This document shows, one piece after another, positions 17,879 through 27,875 of a stretch of 64,000 nt of DNA. The notes under the pieces were generated by a model that did not search any database, was not told the origin of the DNA, and saw nothing but the letters and a program-made list of their open reading frames with translations. Source of the DNA: Denitrovibrio sp. (GTDB taxonomy: Bacteria > Chrysiogenota > Deferribacteres > Deferribacterales > Geovibrionaceae); assembly GCA_002869185.1 (NCBI GenBank), contig PKTN01000001.1, positions 558,001 through 622,000 on the forward strand, in the 5' to 3' direction. The first letter of the stretch is position 1; each line of letters begins with the position of its first letter. The translations under genes were made by a program, and so were the position numbers.

Positions 17879-19942
17879 TTATTCCCCTTTATTCTCCGCG
17901 ATGACTTTTTCAGCCAAATGGGATGGTACCTCTTCATAGTGGGAAAAGTCCATAGAAAAAATTCCATGTCCGCCTGTCATACTTCTAAGGTCGGGTGCAT
18001 ACTTAAGTACTTCTGACATTGGAACCTGTGATCTAATATGCTGACCGTTAGACTCAGGTTCAACATTAGAGATGCGTCCCCTTCTAGCGTTAAGGTCACC
18101 AATAACATTTCCTGTCATATCATCAGGACAAAAAACATCAAGATTCATAACAGGCTCAAGTAGTACAGGCTTAGCGTCCATAGCTACTTTCTTAAAAGCC
18201 ATAGATCCAGCAATAGCAAAAGCCATCTCTGATGAGTCAACAGAGTGGTATGATCCATCGAAAAGGACAGCTTTAAAATCTATCATAGGGAATCCAGCGA
18301 GAACACCATCTCTAGCAGCCTCTTCGATCCCCTTCCCAACAGCTGGGATATAGTTACGAGGAACAGCTCCACCAACGATTTTATTCTCAAAATGGAAGCC
18401 TTCACCACTTACAAGTGGAACAAGCTCTATCTGAACGTCACCATACTGACCACGTCCACCAGACTGTTTCTTATATTTTCCTTGACCAGAAGCACGCTTA
18501 CGGATTGTCTCCATATATGGAACTTTAGGAGCTTGAAGCTCAACTTCAACGCCAAATTTCTTACTTAGTTTTTCAACAACTACCTCGATGTGCATCTGCC
18601 CCATACCTTTGATAAGTATGTCGCCATTACGCTCATCTCTTGCAGTTCTGAGACCAACATCCTCTTCCATGATCCTATGTAGTCCCTGAGAAACCTTGTC
18701 TTCGTCATCCTTCGATATAGGTTTAACAGAGTATGCAAGTACAGGATCCATGAGTTGATATCTAGGGAATGTAACTCTCTTTTTCACATCACAAAGAGTA
18801 TCAAAAGTCTCAGTCACTTTAAGTTTGCTCACCATACCTACCTGACCAGCAACAAGCTTGTCTACTTTGATATGATTCTTACCTTGTACAAGGTAAAGTT
18901 GAGCAATACGCTCTTTTTTATCTTTGCTAGTATTATAAACCTCTGTGTCGTTTGTAATCTCACCAGAATATATTCTGAACATTGTCAGCTTACCAGCGAA
19001 TGGGTCCATAAATGTTTTAAATACATAAGCAGAAAACTCAGGTGCAGCTGGGTCGATATGTATCTCTTCACCTGTAGATTCTTCTATAGCTACCTTATAC
19101 TCACGTTGAAGTGGTGATGGGAGATAGCTTATAATAGCTTCAAGCAGAAGCTTGCTACCAATATTCATAACAGCTGAGCCACAAATTACAGGGATAAACT
19201 GCTTAGATATAGTAGCCTCGCTGATACCCTTAACTACCTCTTCCTCAGTGAGCTCTTCACCTTCGAGATATTTTTCGATAAGCTCATCATCTGTCTCACT
19301 AACAGCTTCAAGAAGCTTGCCACGATAGTTTTCAGCCTCGTCAGCGTACTCAGCAGGAATATCTTCTATAGAGTATTCAGCTGTAGTATCTTCTGGATAA
19401 ATATATGCTTTCATCTTCACAAGGTCGATAATACCTTTGAAGTCACTTTCTTTACCTATTGGAATAAATAAAGGGACTGGAGTAACATCGAAAGACTGCT
19501 CTATATCGCCTAACGCTCTATAGAAGTCCGCACGATCCTTGTCCATTTTGTTTACATAAATGATTTTGGCTAAATCAAATTCTTCTGAAAATCCCCAAAC
19601 CCTCTTAGTCTCTGCCTTAACACCTGTGATAGCAGAAGCTATGACAACAGCTCCGCCCACAGCAGAAAGACCAGCTCTGGTTTCATGCAAAAAGTTTGCA
19701 TACCCAGGTGTGTCAATAATGTTAATCTGAGTTTTTAACCACTCAATACTTGATACCTTAGCGTTGAGCGAAATTTTTCTTTCAATCTCAACAGGATCAA
19801 AATCCATAGCACTAGTTCCGCTATCTACACTTCCGATGCGATTCGTAGCCTTAGCATTAAAAAGTATTGCTTCTACAAGGCTAGTCTTACCCGCACCTCC
19901 ATGGGATATAAATGCCACGTTGCGAATGTCTTTGGTTTCCAT
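17879..19942 (-). CDS. EF-G-like translational GTPase (EF-G2 type)
   Basis: This 687-residue protein has all EF-G domains: G1 SHGGAGKTS near residue 13, G3 DTPGYANF, G4 NKMD, then domains II-V ending in MDFSHYEEVP. The P-loop reads HGGAGKTS instead of the HIDAGKTT of the housekeeping EF-G, and there is no str operon around it. It therefore fits the second EF-G-like group, whose members bind the ribosome but have unclear roles. GGAGGGTGACTT precedes the ATG. The SPOR-like gene follows directly. Confidence 0.88.
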   Translation of the reverse strand: METKDIRNVAFISHGGAGKTSLVEAILFNAKATNRIGSVDSGTSAMDFDPVEIERKISLNAKVSSIEWLKTQINIIDTPGYANFLHETRAGLSAVGGAVVIASAITGVKAETKRVWGFSEEFDLAKIIYVNKMDKDRADFYRALGDIEQSFDVTPVPLFIPIGKESDFKGIIDLVKMKAYIYPEDTTAEYSIEDIPAEYADEAENYRGKLLEAVSETDDELIEKYLEGEELTEEEVVKGISEATISKQFIPVICGSAVMNIGSKLLLEAIISYLPSPLQREYKVAIEESTGEEIHIDPAAPEFSAYVFKTFMDPFAGKLTMFRIYSGEITNDTEVYNTSKDKKERIAQLYLVQGKNHIKVDKLVAGQVGMVSKLKVTETFDTLCDVKKRVTFPRYQLMDPVLAYSVKPISKDDEDKVSQGLHRIMEEDVGLRTARDERNGDILIKGMGQMHIEVVVEKLSKKFGVEVELQAPKVPYMETIRKRASGQGKYKKQSGGRGQYGDVQIELVPLVSGEGFHFENKIVGGAVPRNYIPAVGKGIEEAARDGVLAGFPMIDFKAVLFDGSYHSVDSSEMAFAIAGSMAFKKVAMDAKPVLLEPVMNLDVFCPDDMTGNVIGDLNARRGRISNVEPESNGQHIRSQVPMSEVLKYAPDLRSMTGGHGIFSMDFSHYEEVPSHLAEKVIAENKGE

Positions 19943-20215
19943 AAGTCACCCTCCCGAGCGATACATATCAAATATCATCAATTATATCATCCACTTTCAT
20001 GAGTAATCAAGCCTGTCTCAGAAATATTTAACATTTATTCGATTTTTCTTGCCTATATATAATATGAGGAGCTTAAAACAATTTTATAAAATCGTCACAT
20101 TATGTCCCGATAATGTTTGCATTTTCGATAAATATTGTTATTTTCTTTATACATGTATCTAGTATGAAATAACTCTGTTACTATTCATACTCAATCACGT
20201 AAATACACGGAGGAC

Positions 20216-21214
20216 TTGATGGACAACGGAAACGGTGGCCCTAATGCTTGGGGCGACGACAAGTTTGATCTGAAAGACAAACTACCGCAATTGAATTTTA
20301 AGGGACCTGGTACAGGACTACTCACGATAGTTATTATTGTAGCATGGCTCGCTAGTGGTTTCTTTATAGTAAAACCTTCTGAGCAGGCTGTTGTTAAAAG
20401 ATTTGGTTCTGTTGTTAGGGTAGTAGGCGCTGGACCTAACTATCATCTCCCATACCCTATAGACAGCGTAGACAAGGCAGAGGTCACAAAAGTACACAGG
20501 CTCGAGGTAGGATTTCGTACTACTAGAGCTGGTGTTAAATCACTCCCACAAGAGGCTCTCATGCTTACTGGTGACGAAAACATCGTAAGTATCGACCTCT
20601 CTGTACAATACAAGATTATTGATATCACAAAATATCTCTATAACGTTCACGACGTAGAAGGGACTATTATGGACATCGCCGAATCAGCCATCCGTGAGGT
20701 TGCTGGTCGTGAAAAGATTGATGATATACTGACTATCGGTAAAAATAGAATCCAGACTGAAACTCAGAAAGAGATTCAAGCTATCCTTAACAGCTATGGT
20801 GCTGGTATCCAAGTCACTGCTGTACAGCTTCAAGACGTTGAACCACCTCAAGAGGTTGTAAATGCGTTTAAAGACGTTGCGTCAGCAAGAGAAGACAAAA
20901 ACAGATACATAAACGAAGCTGAAGCATACCAGAATGAGATCATCCCTAATGCTAGGGCTCAGGCTGAAACTATGCTTCAAGAGGCTGAAGGTTACAAGCA
21001 AAATAAAGTTTCACAAGCACTAGGTGAGACTGCAAGATTCGAATCTGTACTGAAATCATACAGAGCAGCTCCTGCGGTTACTAAAAAAAGACTATACCTA
21101 GAGACTATGGAAAAAATTCTTGCTGAAAGTGACATGAAAATTTTCGATTCGAACATAAAACAGATAACCCCTATGATGGGGCTTAATAGAGCTCTTGAAG
21201 GAGGTTCAAAATGA
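20216..21214 (+). CDS. hflK: HflK, SPFH/Band 7 membrane protein
   Basis: This 332-residue inner-membrane protein has a short Gly/Asn-rich cytoplasmic N-terminus, one TM segment at about 38-56 (LLTIVIIVAWLASGFF), and a periplasmic SPFH domain (PSEQAVVKRFG ... VQLQDVEPPQEVVNAFKDV) with a long Ala/Glu coiled coil. With HflC it forms a large cage around FtsH and modulates membrane-protein degradation. It overlaps hflC by four bases. A 270-base AT-rich region in front holds the promoter; I could not settle its exact position. Confidence 0.93.
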   Translation: MMDNGNGGPNAWGDDKFDLKDKLPQLNFKGPGTGLLTIVIIVAWLASGFFIVKPSEQAVVKRFGSVVRVVGAGPNYHLPYPIDSVDKAEVTKVHRLEVGFRTTRAGVKSLPQEALMLTGDENIVSIDLSVQYKIIDITKYLYNVHDVEGTIMDIAESAIREVAGREKIDDILTIGKNRIQTETQKEIQAILNSYGAGIQVTAVQLQDVEPPQEVVNAFKDVASAREDKNRYINEAEAYQNEIIPNARAQAETMLQEAEGYKQNKVSQALGETARFESVLKSYRAAPAVTKKRLYLETMEKILAESDMKIFDSNIKQITPMMGLNRALEGGSK

Positions 21215-22065
21215 AAATAGCATCAATAGTTCCTATCATCTTGATAGTCCTCTTCGGAGTTTATAAGGTTGCTACATTCACTGTACAGATCGACCAAAGT
21301 GCGGTTCTTACCCTACTCGGTAAACCTGTAAAAGAATATACAACACCTGGTCTCAGATTTAAAATACCTTTCGCTCACTCAGTAGTTTACTTTTCTAAGA
21401 AACTTATTGAATACGATGCACCACCGTCAGAGATCATCACAAATGACAAGAAAAACCTTGTTATTGATAACTTCTGCCGTTGGAAAGTTGCTGAACCACT
21501 TAAATTTTATCTCACTGTAAAGAGTTACGGTCAGGCATTTAACAGACTTGACGATATTATTTACTCAGAGATGAGAAACGAGCTTGGTAAACACACACTC
21601 CTTGAAGTTGTTAGCGAAAACCGTCAGAAGATCATGGATAACGTTACTATCCTTACTAAAAAGAAAGCTCTTGAGTATGGTATAGAAATTTATGACGTAC
21701 GTATTAAACGTGCTGACCTTCCTGTTCAGAATGAAAAGGCAGTTTATGCCAGAATGAAAGCTGAACGTGAGCGTATCGCTAAACAGTACCGCTCTGAAGG
21801 ACGTGAGAAAGCGCAGGTTATCAAGGCTACAACAGAGAAAGAAAAAGCAATCATCCTCGCAAACGCTTATAAAAAAGTGCAAGAGATCAAAGGTAAAACT
21901 GATGCTCAAGTCATAGATATTTATGCTAAGGCTTATAGCAAAGATGCTAGTTTCTTTGAATTCTACAAATCACTTAGTGTTTATGAGAACGTACTTACGA
22001 CAGGTACAGAGTTCTTCCTCTCTACTAACAACAACATTTTCAAGGTTCTTGAATCTGGTAAGTAG
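21211..22065 (+). CDS. hflC: HflC, SPFH/Band 7 membrane protein
   Basis: This 284-residue partner of HflK has one N-terminal TM segment (about 3-22), an SPFH domain (QSAVLTLLGKPVKEYTTPGL; YDVRIKRADLP) and a coiled-coil helix (ARMKAERERIAKQYRSEGRE, a family signature). The FtsH modulation role is known from E. coli. It begins in the ATGA overlap with hflK and is followed by a strong terminator, so the operon is just hflKC. Confidence 0.93.
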   Translation: MKIASIVPIILIVLFGVYKVATFTVQIDQSAVLTLLGKPVKEYTTPGLRFKIPFAHSVVYFSKKLIEYDAPPSEIITNDKKNLVIDNFCRWKVAEPLKFYLTVKSYGQAFNRLDDIIYSEMRNELGKHTLLEVVSENRQKIMDNVTILTKKKALEYGIEIYDVRIKRADLPVQNEKAVYARMKAERERIAKQYRSEGREKAQVIKATTEKEKAIILANAYKKVQEIKGKTDAQVIDIYAKAYSKDASFFEFYKSLSVYENVLTTGTEFFLSTNNNIFKVLESGK

Positions 22066-22096
22066 AAATTATCATTAAATAGTTTTGAAGACATAA

Positions 22097-22137
22097 ATCC
22101 TCGGTGCTAGTAAAAAAGTATCGAGGATTTTTTTTAT
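22097..22137 (+). terminator. Terminator after hflC
   Basis: AATCCTCG and CGAGGATT pair around a loop of about 18 bases, followed by a run of T. Confidence 0.88.
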
Positions 22138-22207
22138 CAAGTCATCTTGATGAATTACGGATATTAAGTTTTAAGATAAATTGAAAGGACGATTTGCTCA
22201 GTAGACA

Positions 22208-22248
22208 TAAAAGCACCTGTGCTCAGCAGAAAACCAAGCACAGGTACA
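22208..22248 (-). terminator. Terminator after the DsrE-like gene
   Basis: On the minus strand ACCTGTGCT pairs with AGCACAGGT across a 13-base loop, followed by GCTTTTATG. It lies just past the stop at 22261. Confidence 0.7.
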
Positions 22249-22260
22249 GATAAATTTAAA

Positions 22261-22695
22261 TTAGAAGGTAATTATTTCTGTATATTCTTGAACCATACCA
22301 GCTGCAATAACTGGTGGTTTAGCCTTTGTTACTCCATCAACTAATGCGTCCATTCCTAGACCTTTAGCTGGGAGATATAAAGGACAAACCTGAACCTGAA
22401 TACCTTTTTTGATGAGACCTTTCAATAACATTTGAGGGGACTTTTTAATTGGCATAAATACTGTTTCTTCACTACCTTTTAGTGCAATATCGCCACCAGG
22501 ACCACAAAGAAGAACACTTACGTTACCGCCCTTCATCATTGACTGAGTAGATAATACCATAGCCATCATCTGAGTCTGCGCATCTGGGGAAGTCACGATA
22601 AATTGCATTTTCCTAGCTTTTTCGTCTGCAAAAGCACTAGTTGTCACTAACAGAACAAGTACAAGAACCATTAATAAAATCTTCTTATGAACCAT
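22261..22695 (-). CDS. Exported DsrE/DsrF-like protein
   Basis: This 144-residue protein has a cleavable signal peptide (about 1-24, ending SAFA) and a DsrE-like fold: QFIVTSPDAQTQMMAMVLSTQ, GGNVSVLLCGPGGDIAL, then GIQVQVCPLYLPAKGL. The two Cys sit where cytoplasmic DsrE proteins carry persulfides. Exported members are common in sulfur-metabolising anaerobes, but the role is unclear. The start ATG 22695 has GGAGG seven bases before it. It is divergent from the DUF438 protein across about 290 bases that include an FNR-like box. Confidence 0.8.
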   Translation of the reverse strand: MVHKKILLMVLVLVLLVTTSAFADEKARKMQFIVTSPDAQTQMMAMVLSTQSMMKGGNVSVLLCGPGGDIALKGSEETVFMPIKKSPQMLLKGLIKKGIQVQVCPLYLPAKGLGMDALVDGVTKAKPPVIAAGMVQEYTEIITF

Positions 22696-22920
22696 TTGAA
22701 TTCCTCCAACTGAATAACATATGTTTCAGCTTATTATTTGCCTTTTGTATTGGCTTTCATAAGATTAACCTGTAACTTCAACTTTAACAACACTATCTGC
22801 TTAACGAATCATTAAAAAATTGTCCATCAGCACTGAAACGCCTATTAACAGAAGATTTCGAGAAATAACAATACAAAATCCATGTGATTTTAAACTCACA
22901 TATAGATTTAATATGCATAT

Positions 22921-22961
22921 TTGACCCAAATCAAACTAACTCGTACATGATATAATATACT
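22921..22961 (+). promoter_or_regulatory. FNR-like box and promoter upstream of the DUF438/hemerythrin gene
   Basis: TTGACCCAAATCAA (22921-22934) matches the FNR consensus TTGAT-N4-ATCAA at 9 of 10 positions. A TATACT -10 (22956-22961) puts the predicted start near 22968, with the box centred about 41 bases upstream. That is the class II activator position. The rest of the 22696-22987 gap holds a short inverted repeat, ATGTGA-N8-TCACAT (22882-22901), and nothing else I can support. Confidence 0.6.
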
Positions 22962-22987
22962 ATAAGAAAAAAAGATGGAGAAATTAC

Positions 22988-24199
22988 ATGAGTGAGTTTA
23001 TCAATGGTTCTTCTGAAAGGGTTCAGGCTCTTTATGAGATGTATAAAGGCTATATAGAAAAAAAGGATGGTCGTGAACTTTGGGATAAATATAAGCCTAG
23101 ACTTGACGCTCTCACCCCCCTTGATGTGCTCCTAATGGGTGACAAACTCCTCACAGATGGACATACAACTGAAGAGATCACTGACCAAGTAGAAAAGGTC
23201 TTTAATATAATTATCCCTATCCTAAAAGAGTTCGACTGGGACGAGCCAGCAGAAGGGACGGCGCTATATTACCTTATACAAGAGAACAACGCCCTCACCT
23301 CTCACATGAATAACATGAAAGACGGTATCAGAGAGATAAGTAGTCTAGAGCCTGGTGAAGCAGATTATGCGAAGGTTTTAGATGAGCTAAAGGCTGACTT
23401 TAAAATACTAGCTAAGTTTGAGCCACACTATCTCAAAACAGAAAACGTTCTCTTCCCTTATCTTGAAAAAAAATGGGACTTCGCAAAGCCTCTAACAGTT
23501 ATTTGGGCTGTAAATGATGAAATCAGGGCGACTATCAAAGAGCTGAACGGAATGCTTGAATAGTGTGACGAATTAGAGATCGAGCACCATCAAGTGATAG
23601 GTCACCTTTTCATGTTAATGATGAGAATGGCGTACAAAGAGAACCTCGTAATCCTGCCAGCAGCTTCTGCAACTTTACACGGGGACGATTCAAAAGAGAT
23701 GTTACCTCACTTTGCTGAGATAGGTTTTTGCCTTATAGATACGCCGAAGATTGAGGCTGCTACTAGCATAGAAGAGATATCTGGTGACACTGTCAGCATG
23801 GGAGGAACAGGCGAACTTACAGTTTCACAAATTATTACAATGATGAATCACCTACCTGTGGATATCACATTTGTAGATGAAAATGACGAAGTTAGATATT
23901 TCTCTAACCCTAAAGATAGGTTTTTTACTCGGTCACCGGCAATCATAGGCAGAAAAGTACAAAACTGCCACCCTTCCGATAGTGTTGATGTAGTAAATAA
24001 AATTGTCGAGGCCTTCAAGAATAGAACAAAAGATGACGCTAAGTTCTGGATACGCATGAAGGGTAAAGTAATTATGATTAATTACTACGCTCTTAGGGAT
24101 AAAAATGGCGCATATAAAGGGACTATCGAAGTTAGTCAGGATATTACTGAGATACAGCAACTTGAAGGTGAACAACGTCTGCTCGACTGGGAAGGTTAA
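22988..24199 (+). pseudogene. DUF438-hemerythrin-PAS protein interrupted by an in-frame TAG
   Basis: The frame of 403 positions encodes a DUF438 domain (about 10-75), a hemerythrin-like helical domain (about 80-240; HYLKTENVLFPYLEKKWD, WAVNDEIR) and a C-terminal PAS domain (about 265-400; VDITFVDENDEVRYFS; HPSDSVDVV). It is broken at codon 192 by TAG 23561-23563, inside the hemerythrin domain. The next codons in the same frame read CDELEIEHHQVIGHLFMLMM, and the frame is intact to TAA 24199. The family joins these domains in one chain, so the stop is unexpected. Hemerythrin-like domains of this family bind a non-heme iron or sense oxygen/NO. Its FNR-type promoter fits such a role. One base restores it. 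Confidence 0.82.
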
Positions 24200-24223
24200 A
24201 CCTTCAGCTACAACACTCACATA

Positions 24224-24258
24224 AAAAATACCCCGCCGAATAAACGACGGGGTAAAAA
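24224..24258. terminator. Bidirectional terminator between the DUF438 gene and the MCP
   Basis: TACCCCGCCG and CGACGGGGTA form a stem with one wobble, flanked by A- and T-runs. It serves two convergent genes. Confidence 0.88.
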
Positions 24259-24260
24259 GT

Positions 24261-26558
24261 TTATTTACCTGTTTTAAATCTATTAACAGTGCTGTGCATG
24301 TCTGATGAAAGCTCGCTAAGTCCTGCTAGTTTTGATGAAACAGTCGTCACAGCTTCGTTACTCTCTTGAACTGTCATTGAAATAGTATTAATACTCTCAG
24401 TAACTGCTCCTATGGCAGAGTTTTGCTCTGTAACAGCGGTTTCTATACTGTTGCTAGCCTCATTGATATCCTGCACAGATGAGACGATTTCAGTAAAGAT
24501 ATCATTAGCCTTATTGATAATCTCCACACCTTCACCAACACTCTTCTCAGCATTTACCATTTCGCTTGATGCGCTTACGCTCTCTTTTTGAAGAGATACG
24601 ACGATTGAGCTAATCTCAGTTGTAGCTACTTGTGTTCTCTCTGCGAGTTTCCTCACTTCGTCAGCCACAACAGCAAATCCTCGCCCTGCTTCCCCTGCCC
24701 TCGCCGCTTCTATGGCAGCGTTAAGTGCAAGCAAGTTAGTCTGATCTGCAATATCATTAATAACATTCAGGATGTCTCCTATCTGAGTTGATGATGCATT
24801 TAGCCCTTTAATGATCTCTGAGAGCTGACCAACCTTCCCGCTAATATCTGAAATGCTGTTTACGACATCACCAAGAGCATCTATACCATCATTAGTCTTT
24901 TCGTGTGCATTAGCTGTTTTTTCCATTGTTTGATTAACATTATTCAATACCATTTCAGAGGTTACACTCATCTCTTCCATAGCTGATGCTATATCATTTA
25001 TACGATTACTCTGTTCATCAAAAGCAGTCGCCAAAGCGTCTGAAACATCCGTAAGCTCAGATGTCCCAACATTAACTTCTTCAGACTTATCTTTTATCTC
25101 AGTAATAATATCGTGCACTGTCTGGATAAAGGCATCGATATACTGTGTTAGACGGACAATCTCATCAGTACTTATTTCTGATTTATCAGTAAGCATAAGA
25201 CGTTTTGTTAGGTCAGCATCCCCTTGAACGAGGTTTTCCATCAACTGAATAACATTTTTAAGTTTATTAAGGATTACTTTATTCATAAGCAAAAGCATTA
25301 AACCAACCAACAGCACAGTAATAATCACAGATATAATAATCAGTGTATTTCGAAGTGCAATTGCAGTTTCTAGAGCTTCCGACTTTTCAATACTCAAGAC
25401 TATAGCCCATTTAAGACCAAATATATCAAGACCAGCAAATGACGTAAGCATATGCTTGCCACTATTTGATTTGCATATCTGAGCACCGTACTCGCCTAAA
25501 AGCGCCTTTGCAACAGAAGGATCATCAGCTTTTAAAACGCCAATAGTCGTGCCTAGTTTCTGAACAAGAGGATCATTTATAGTTTCAAGAAATCTACTAT
25601 TATTTCTAAGAGTTCCATCACTACCAACGATAAAGCTTCTTCCTGTTTTACCCAGTCCTGCTTTCTCGTATTGTCCGTCAAAACTCATAATATTATCTAT
25701 CTTATCTATCGACATCTGGAAAATTAGAACACCTATTTTCACGCCATCACTGAATACAGGTGTAGAGATGAATGATGCGGGGAGGTTATAACTCGGCTCA
25801 TACGGCATGAAATCATTTAAATATATTTCACCTTGCTTAAGATTATTGGCTTTTTGGAATGCATCACCAAGCCCTGTATTTGCATAGATACCTGTAGCAA
25901 GGTTAGTAGCGTAATCTTTCTCTTTAAAAACAGTATAAACCAAATCTCCCGATGGATTAACTAGGAAGATATCGTAAAGAGCAAATCTATTTAGAACAGT
26001 ATTAAAACTGTGATGATAATATTTGTGAAACTGAGCATAGTCTATCTCTGGTCTCCCTATATCAATCTTATTGTTCTTCTCACCTATAGGCTCAGAGTTT
26101 GAGATGATATAAAGGTATTGAGCTGCTTTCCCATTTTCTGATACAGGAAGATAGCTCTCAGTAGGCTTTCGAGATTCTGCATTGGGTTGACCATACTTTA
26201 CATCATCCAAATACTTTTTATCATAGTGCTCAAAGACCTCTGACTTGGTCGCAGGAAGATCGATACCGCTCTGTTCAGCGATAAGATAAAAAGATTCTGA
26301 AAAATCTTTCAACGCATTTTTAACCTGTGTGCTTTCAGCATTAGATATTAGCAGATCGGCTGTTTGGTTGAAATAATCGACTAAATGACCCTGTTTAGCA
26401 GCTCTAACAGAATCAAGCTGGCTAAGTTTCATTTCTACTGCTGTGTCATAAGATTTTTTAACTGATATTGCGGAAATAACTCCACCCAAAAGAAAGAAAC
26501 CGAAGATGATGGCACCAATTAGACGCACTTTGATAGATGTGTTCTTAAACACGGACAT
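24261..26558 (-). CDS. Methyl-accepting chemotaxis protein with large periplasmic Cache-type sensor
   Basis: This 765-residue receptor has TM1 (about 12-30), a periplasmic region of about 360 residues resembling a double Cache domain ([40 protein letters not shown]), and TM2 (about 400-424). HAMP and the conserved signalling tip follow ([19 protein letters not shown]). The sensor probably binds small organic ligands. GGAGG lies so close to ATG 26558 that GTG 26552 is also a possible start. There is no CheR-binding pentapeptide at the C-terminus. It is monocistronic with its own terminator. Confidence 0.93.
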   Translation of the reverse strand: MSVFKNTSIKVRLIGAIIFGFFLLGGVISAISVKKSYDTAVEMKLSQLDSVRAAKQGHLVDYFNQTADLLISNAESTQVKNALKDFSESFYLIAEQSGIDLPATKSEVFEHYDKKYLDDVKYGQPNAESRKPTESYLPVSENGKAAQYLYIISNSEPIGEKNNKIDIGRPEIDYAQFHKYYHHSFNTVLNRFALYDIFLVNPSGDLVYTVFKEKDYATNLATGIYANTGLGDAFQKANNLKQGEIYLNDFMPYEPSYNLPASFISTPVFSDGVKIGVLIFQMSIDKIDNIMSFDGQYEKAGLGKTGRSFIVGSDGTLRNNSRFLETINDPLVQKLGTTIGVLKADDPSVAKALLGEYGAQICKSNSGKHMLTSFAGLDIFGLKWAIVLSIEKSEALETAIALRNTLIIISVIITVLLVGLMLLLMNKVILNKLKNVIQLMENLVQGDADLTKRLMLTDKSEISTDEIVRLTQYIDAFIQTVHDIITEIKDKSEEVNVGTSELTDVSDALATAFDEQSNRINDIASAMEEMSVTSEMVLNNVNQTMEKTANAHEKTNDGIDALGDVVNSISDISGKVGQLSEIIKGLNASSTQIGDILNVINDIADQTNLLALNAAIEAARAGEAGRGFAVVADEVRKLAERTQVATTEISSIVVSLQKESVSASSEMVNAEKSVGEGVEIINKANDIFTEIVSSVQDINEASNSIETAVTEQNSAIGAVTESINTISMTVQESNEAVTTVSSKLAGLSELSSDMHSTVNRFKTGK

Positions 26559-26698
26559 TCCTCCACTCTTATTTAGTTCATAATATTAATTAAATAAAAG
26601 CAGTGTCACCCCTGAACAACTTTTTCAAAAGTCTTATAAATGTGTATTACAAAAAGATTAACACACAAACAAGAATTTTGCATAAGTTTTTTGTTTAT

Positions 26699-27079
26699 TT
26701 ACTTAGAGCAAATACAATCAGCCTCAACAAGAACGTCTTTAGGAAGTCTAGAAACTTCTACAACAGCTCTCGCAGGTCTATGATCACCCATAAAACTTGC
26801 ATATATCTCGTTTATTCTTGCAAAATCATCCATATTCTTAATATAAATGGTCACTTTTGCAATATTCTGCTTAGTATAGCCTGCATCTTCTACGATATTT
26901 ATTAAATTTGTGAGTGATTGCTTAGTTTGAGCATCAATACCACCTTCTACTATATCCATAGTTTCAGGTACAAGAGGTATTTGACCAGATACGAAAAGCA
27001 TATTCCCAGTCGTCATCACTGCCTGTGAGTAAGGTCCTATAGCAGCAGGTGCGTTAGTTGTGTTAAATGGTACATTCAT
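26699..27079 (-). CDS. ridA: RidA-family enamine/imine deaminase
   Basis: This 126-residue protein matches RidA. The hydrolysis speeds removal of reactive 2-aminoacrylate released by PLP enzymes. Visible are NAPAAIGPYSQAV, the catalytic-site segment ARAVVEVSRLPKDVLVEADC (with Arg) and the invariant GQIP. The start is ATG 27079, which overlaps the upstream stop as ATGA and has AAGGGG eight bases before it. An upstream in-frame ATG at 27106 is not preferred. It is translationally coupled to the unassigned gene at 27076-27750. Confidence 0.92.
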   Translation of the reverse strand: MNVPFNTTNAPAAIGPYSQAVMTTGNMLFVSGQIPLVPETMDIVEGGIDAQTKQSLTNLINIVEDAGYTKQNIAKVTIYIKNMDDFARINEIYASFMGDHRPARAVVEVSRLPKDVLVEADCICSK

Positions 27080-27750
27080 AATCTTAACCCCTTTAATACG
27101 TTCCAAGACATATAATATTTTTGATCTGGGCTGAGTGGTTGAAAAAACTTTTCAAACTCAGCGTTATTTTTGAATAATTGTTTTTTATAATGTTCGCTCG
27201 AGAAAAGAGTTATTATCTCTGCAATATCTGAGTCAGTAATAACCTCTTCATTTTTAATATTCACAAACAAGTTAGTGATAGAATTATTTATCGTTGTCGA
27301 CCATCTATTCAGTTTATCTTTAACAGGTATCTGAGCATGATCAGAAAGCATCATAAGCACATCACGCCCTTGTGAATCATAGATGTTAGGGTAAACAGCT
27401 ACTATAAGCCTTCCGCCGACATTCATTGAACTATGAAGTGCGTGAACGACATCATAAATAGGTACAAAATTGAATGTACCACCAAGGCATATATGGGCAT
27501 CGACCCTAAGCCTGCGAATGTTTTGTGCAATCATAGGACCGCAACGAACAGGCTCGATCCTATCTTGAACTATAACTTTTGTCTCAGTCATAGCATAGAC
27601 AGTATCAAAGAGAGCCTTCTCTGCAAGATATTTAGCAGTAACAAAATCGTTAAATGATGAATCACAAATCTTACCGCCAGACTTGATCCCAAGTCCGTCC
27701 ATTAGCTTATAATATGTAAGATTCGTATCTTCAAGACCTCTATAGCTCAA
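27076..27750 (-). CDS. Unassigned protein, possible degenerate methyltransferase fold
   Basis: This 224-residue cytoplasmic protein belongs to no family I recognise with certainty. One segment resembles the middle of a class I SAM-methyltransferase (ICLGGTFNFVPIYDVVHALHSSM followed by GGRLIVAVYP), but no clear GxGxG SAM loop precedes it. The N-terminus has SGGKICDSSFNDFVTAKYLA. It is coupled to ridA by an ATGA overlap, so the two are made together. It could be a non-catalytic methyltransferase relative or something new. Confidence 0.45.
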   Translation of the reverse strand: MSYRGLEDTNLTYYKLMDGLGIKSGGKICDSSFNDFVTAKYLAEKALFDTVYAMTETKVIVQDRIEPVRCGPMIAQNIRRLRVDAHICLGGTFNFVPIYDVVHALHSSMNVGGRLIVAVYPNIYDSQGRDVLMMLSDHAQIPVKDKLNRWSTTINNSITNLFVNIKNEEVITDSDIAEIITLFSSEHYKKQLFKNNAEFEKFFQPLSPDQKYYMSWNVLKGLRL

Positions 27751-27875
27751 ATGTTTACCTTTCGCTTTACACTAGATTTAATATCGTATATTCTACATGT
27801 GTTTGAATAACTATCTAACTAACAATATACTTGTTTTTAGATTTCAACAATCATAAGTTTTGGAGTAAGTACCAG

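Noticed and set aside
22882..22901. CRP binding site (TGTGA ... TCACA)
   Set aside because: The arms are spaced by eight bases instead of six, so it does not match CRP. It is kept only as an inverted repeat.
27831..27875. N-terminal extension of the polyprenyl synthase from TTG 27831
   Set aside because: No ribosome site precedes the TTG, and the family starts at ATG 27876 behind TGGAG.
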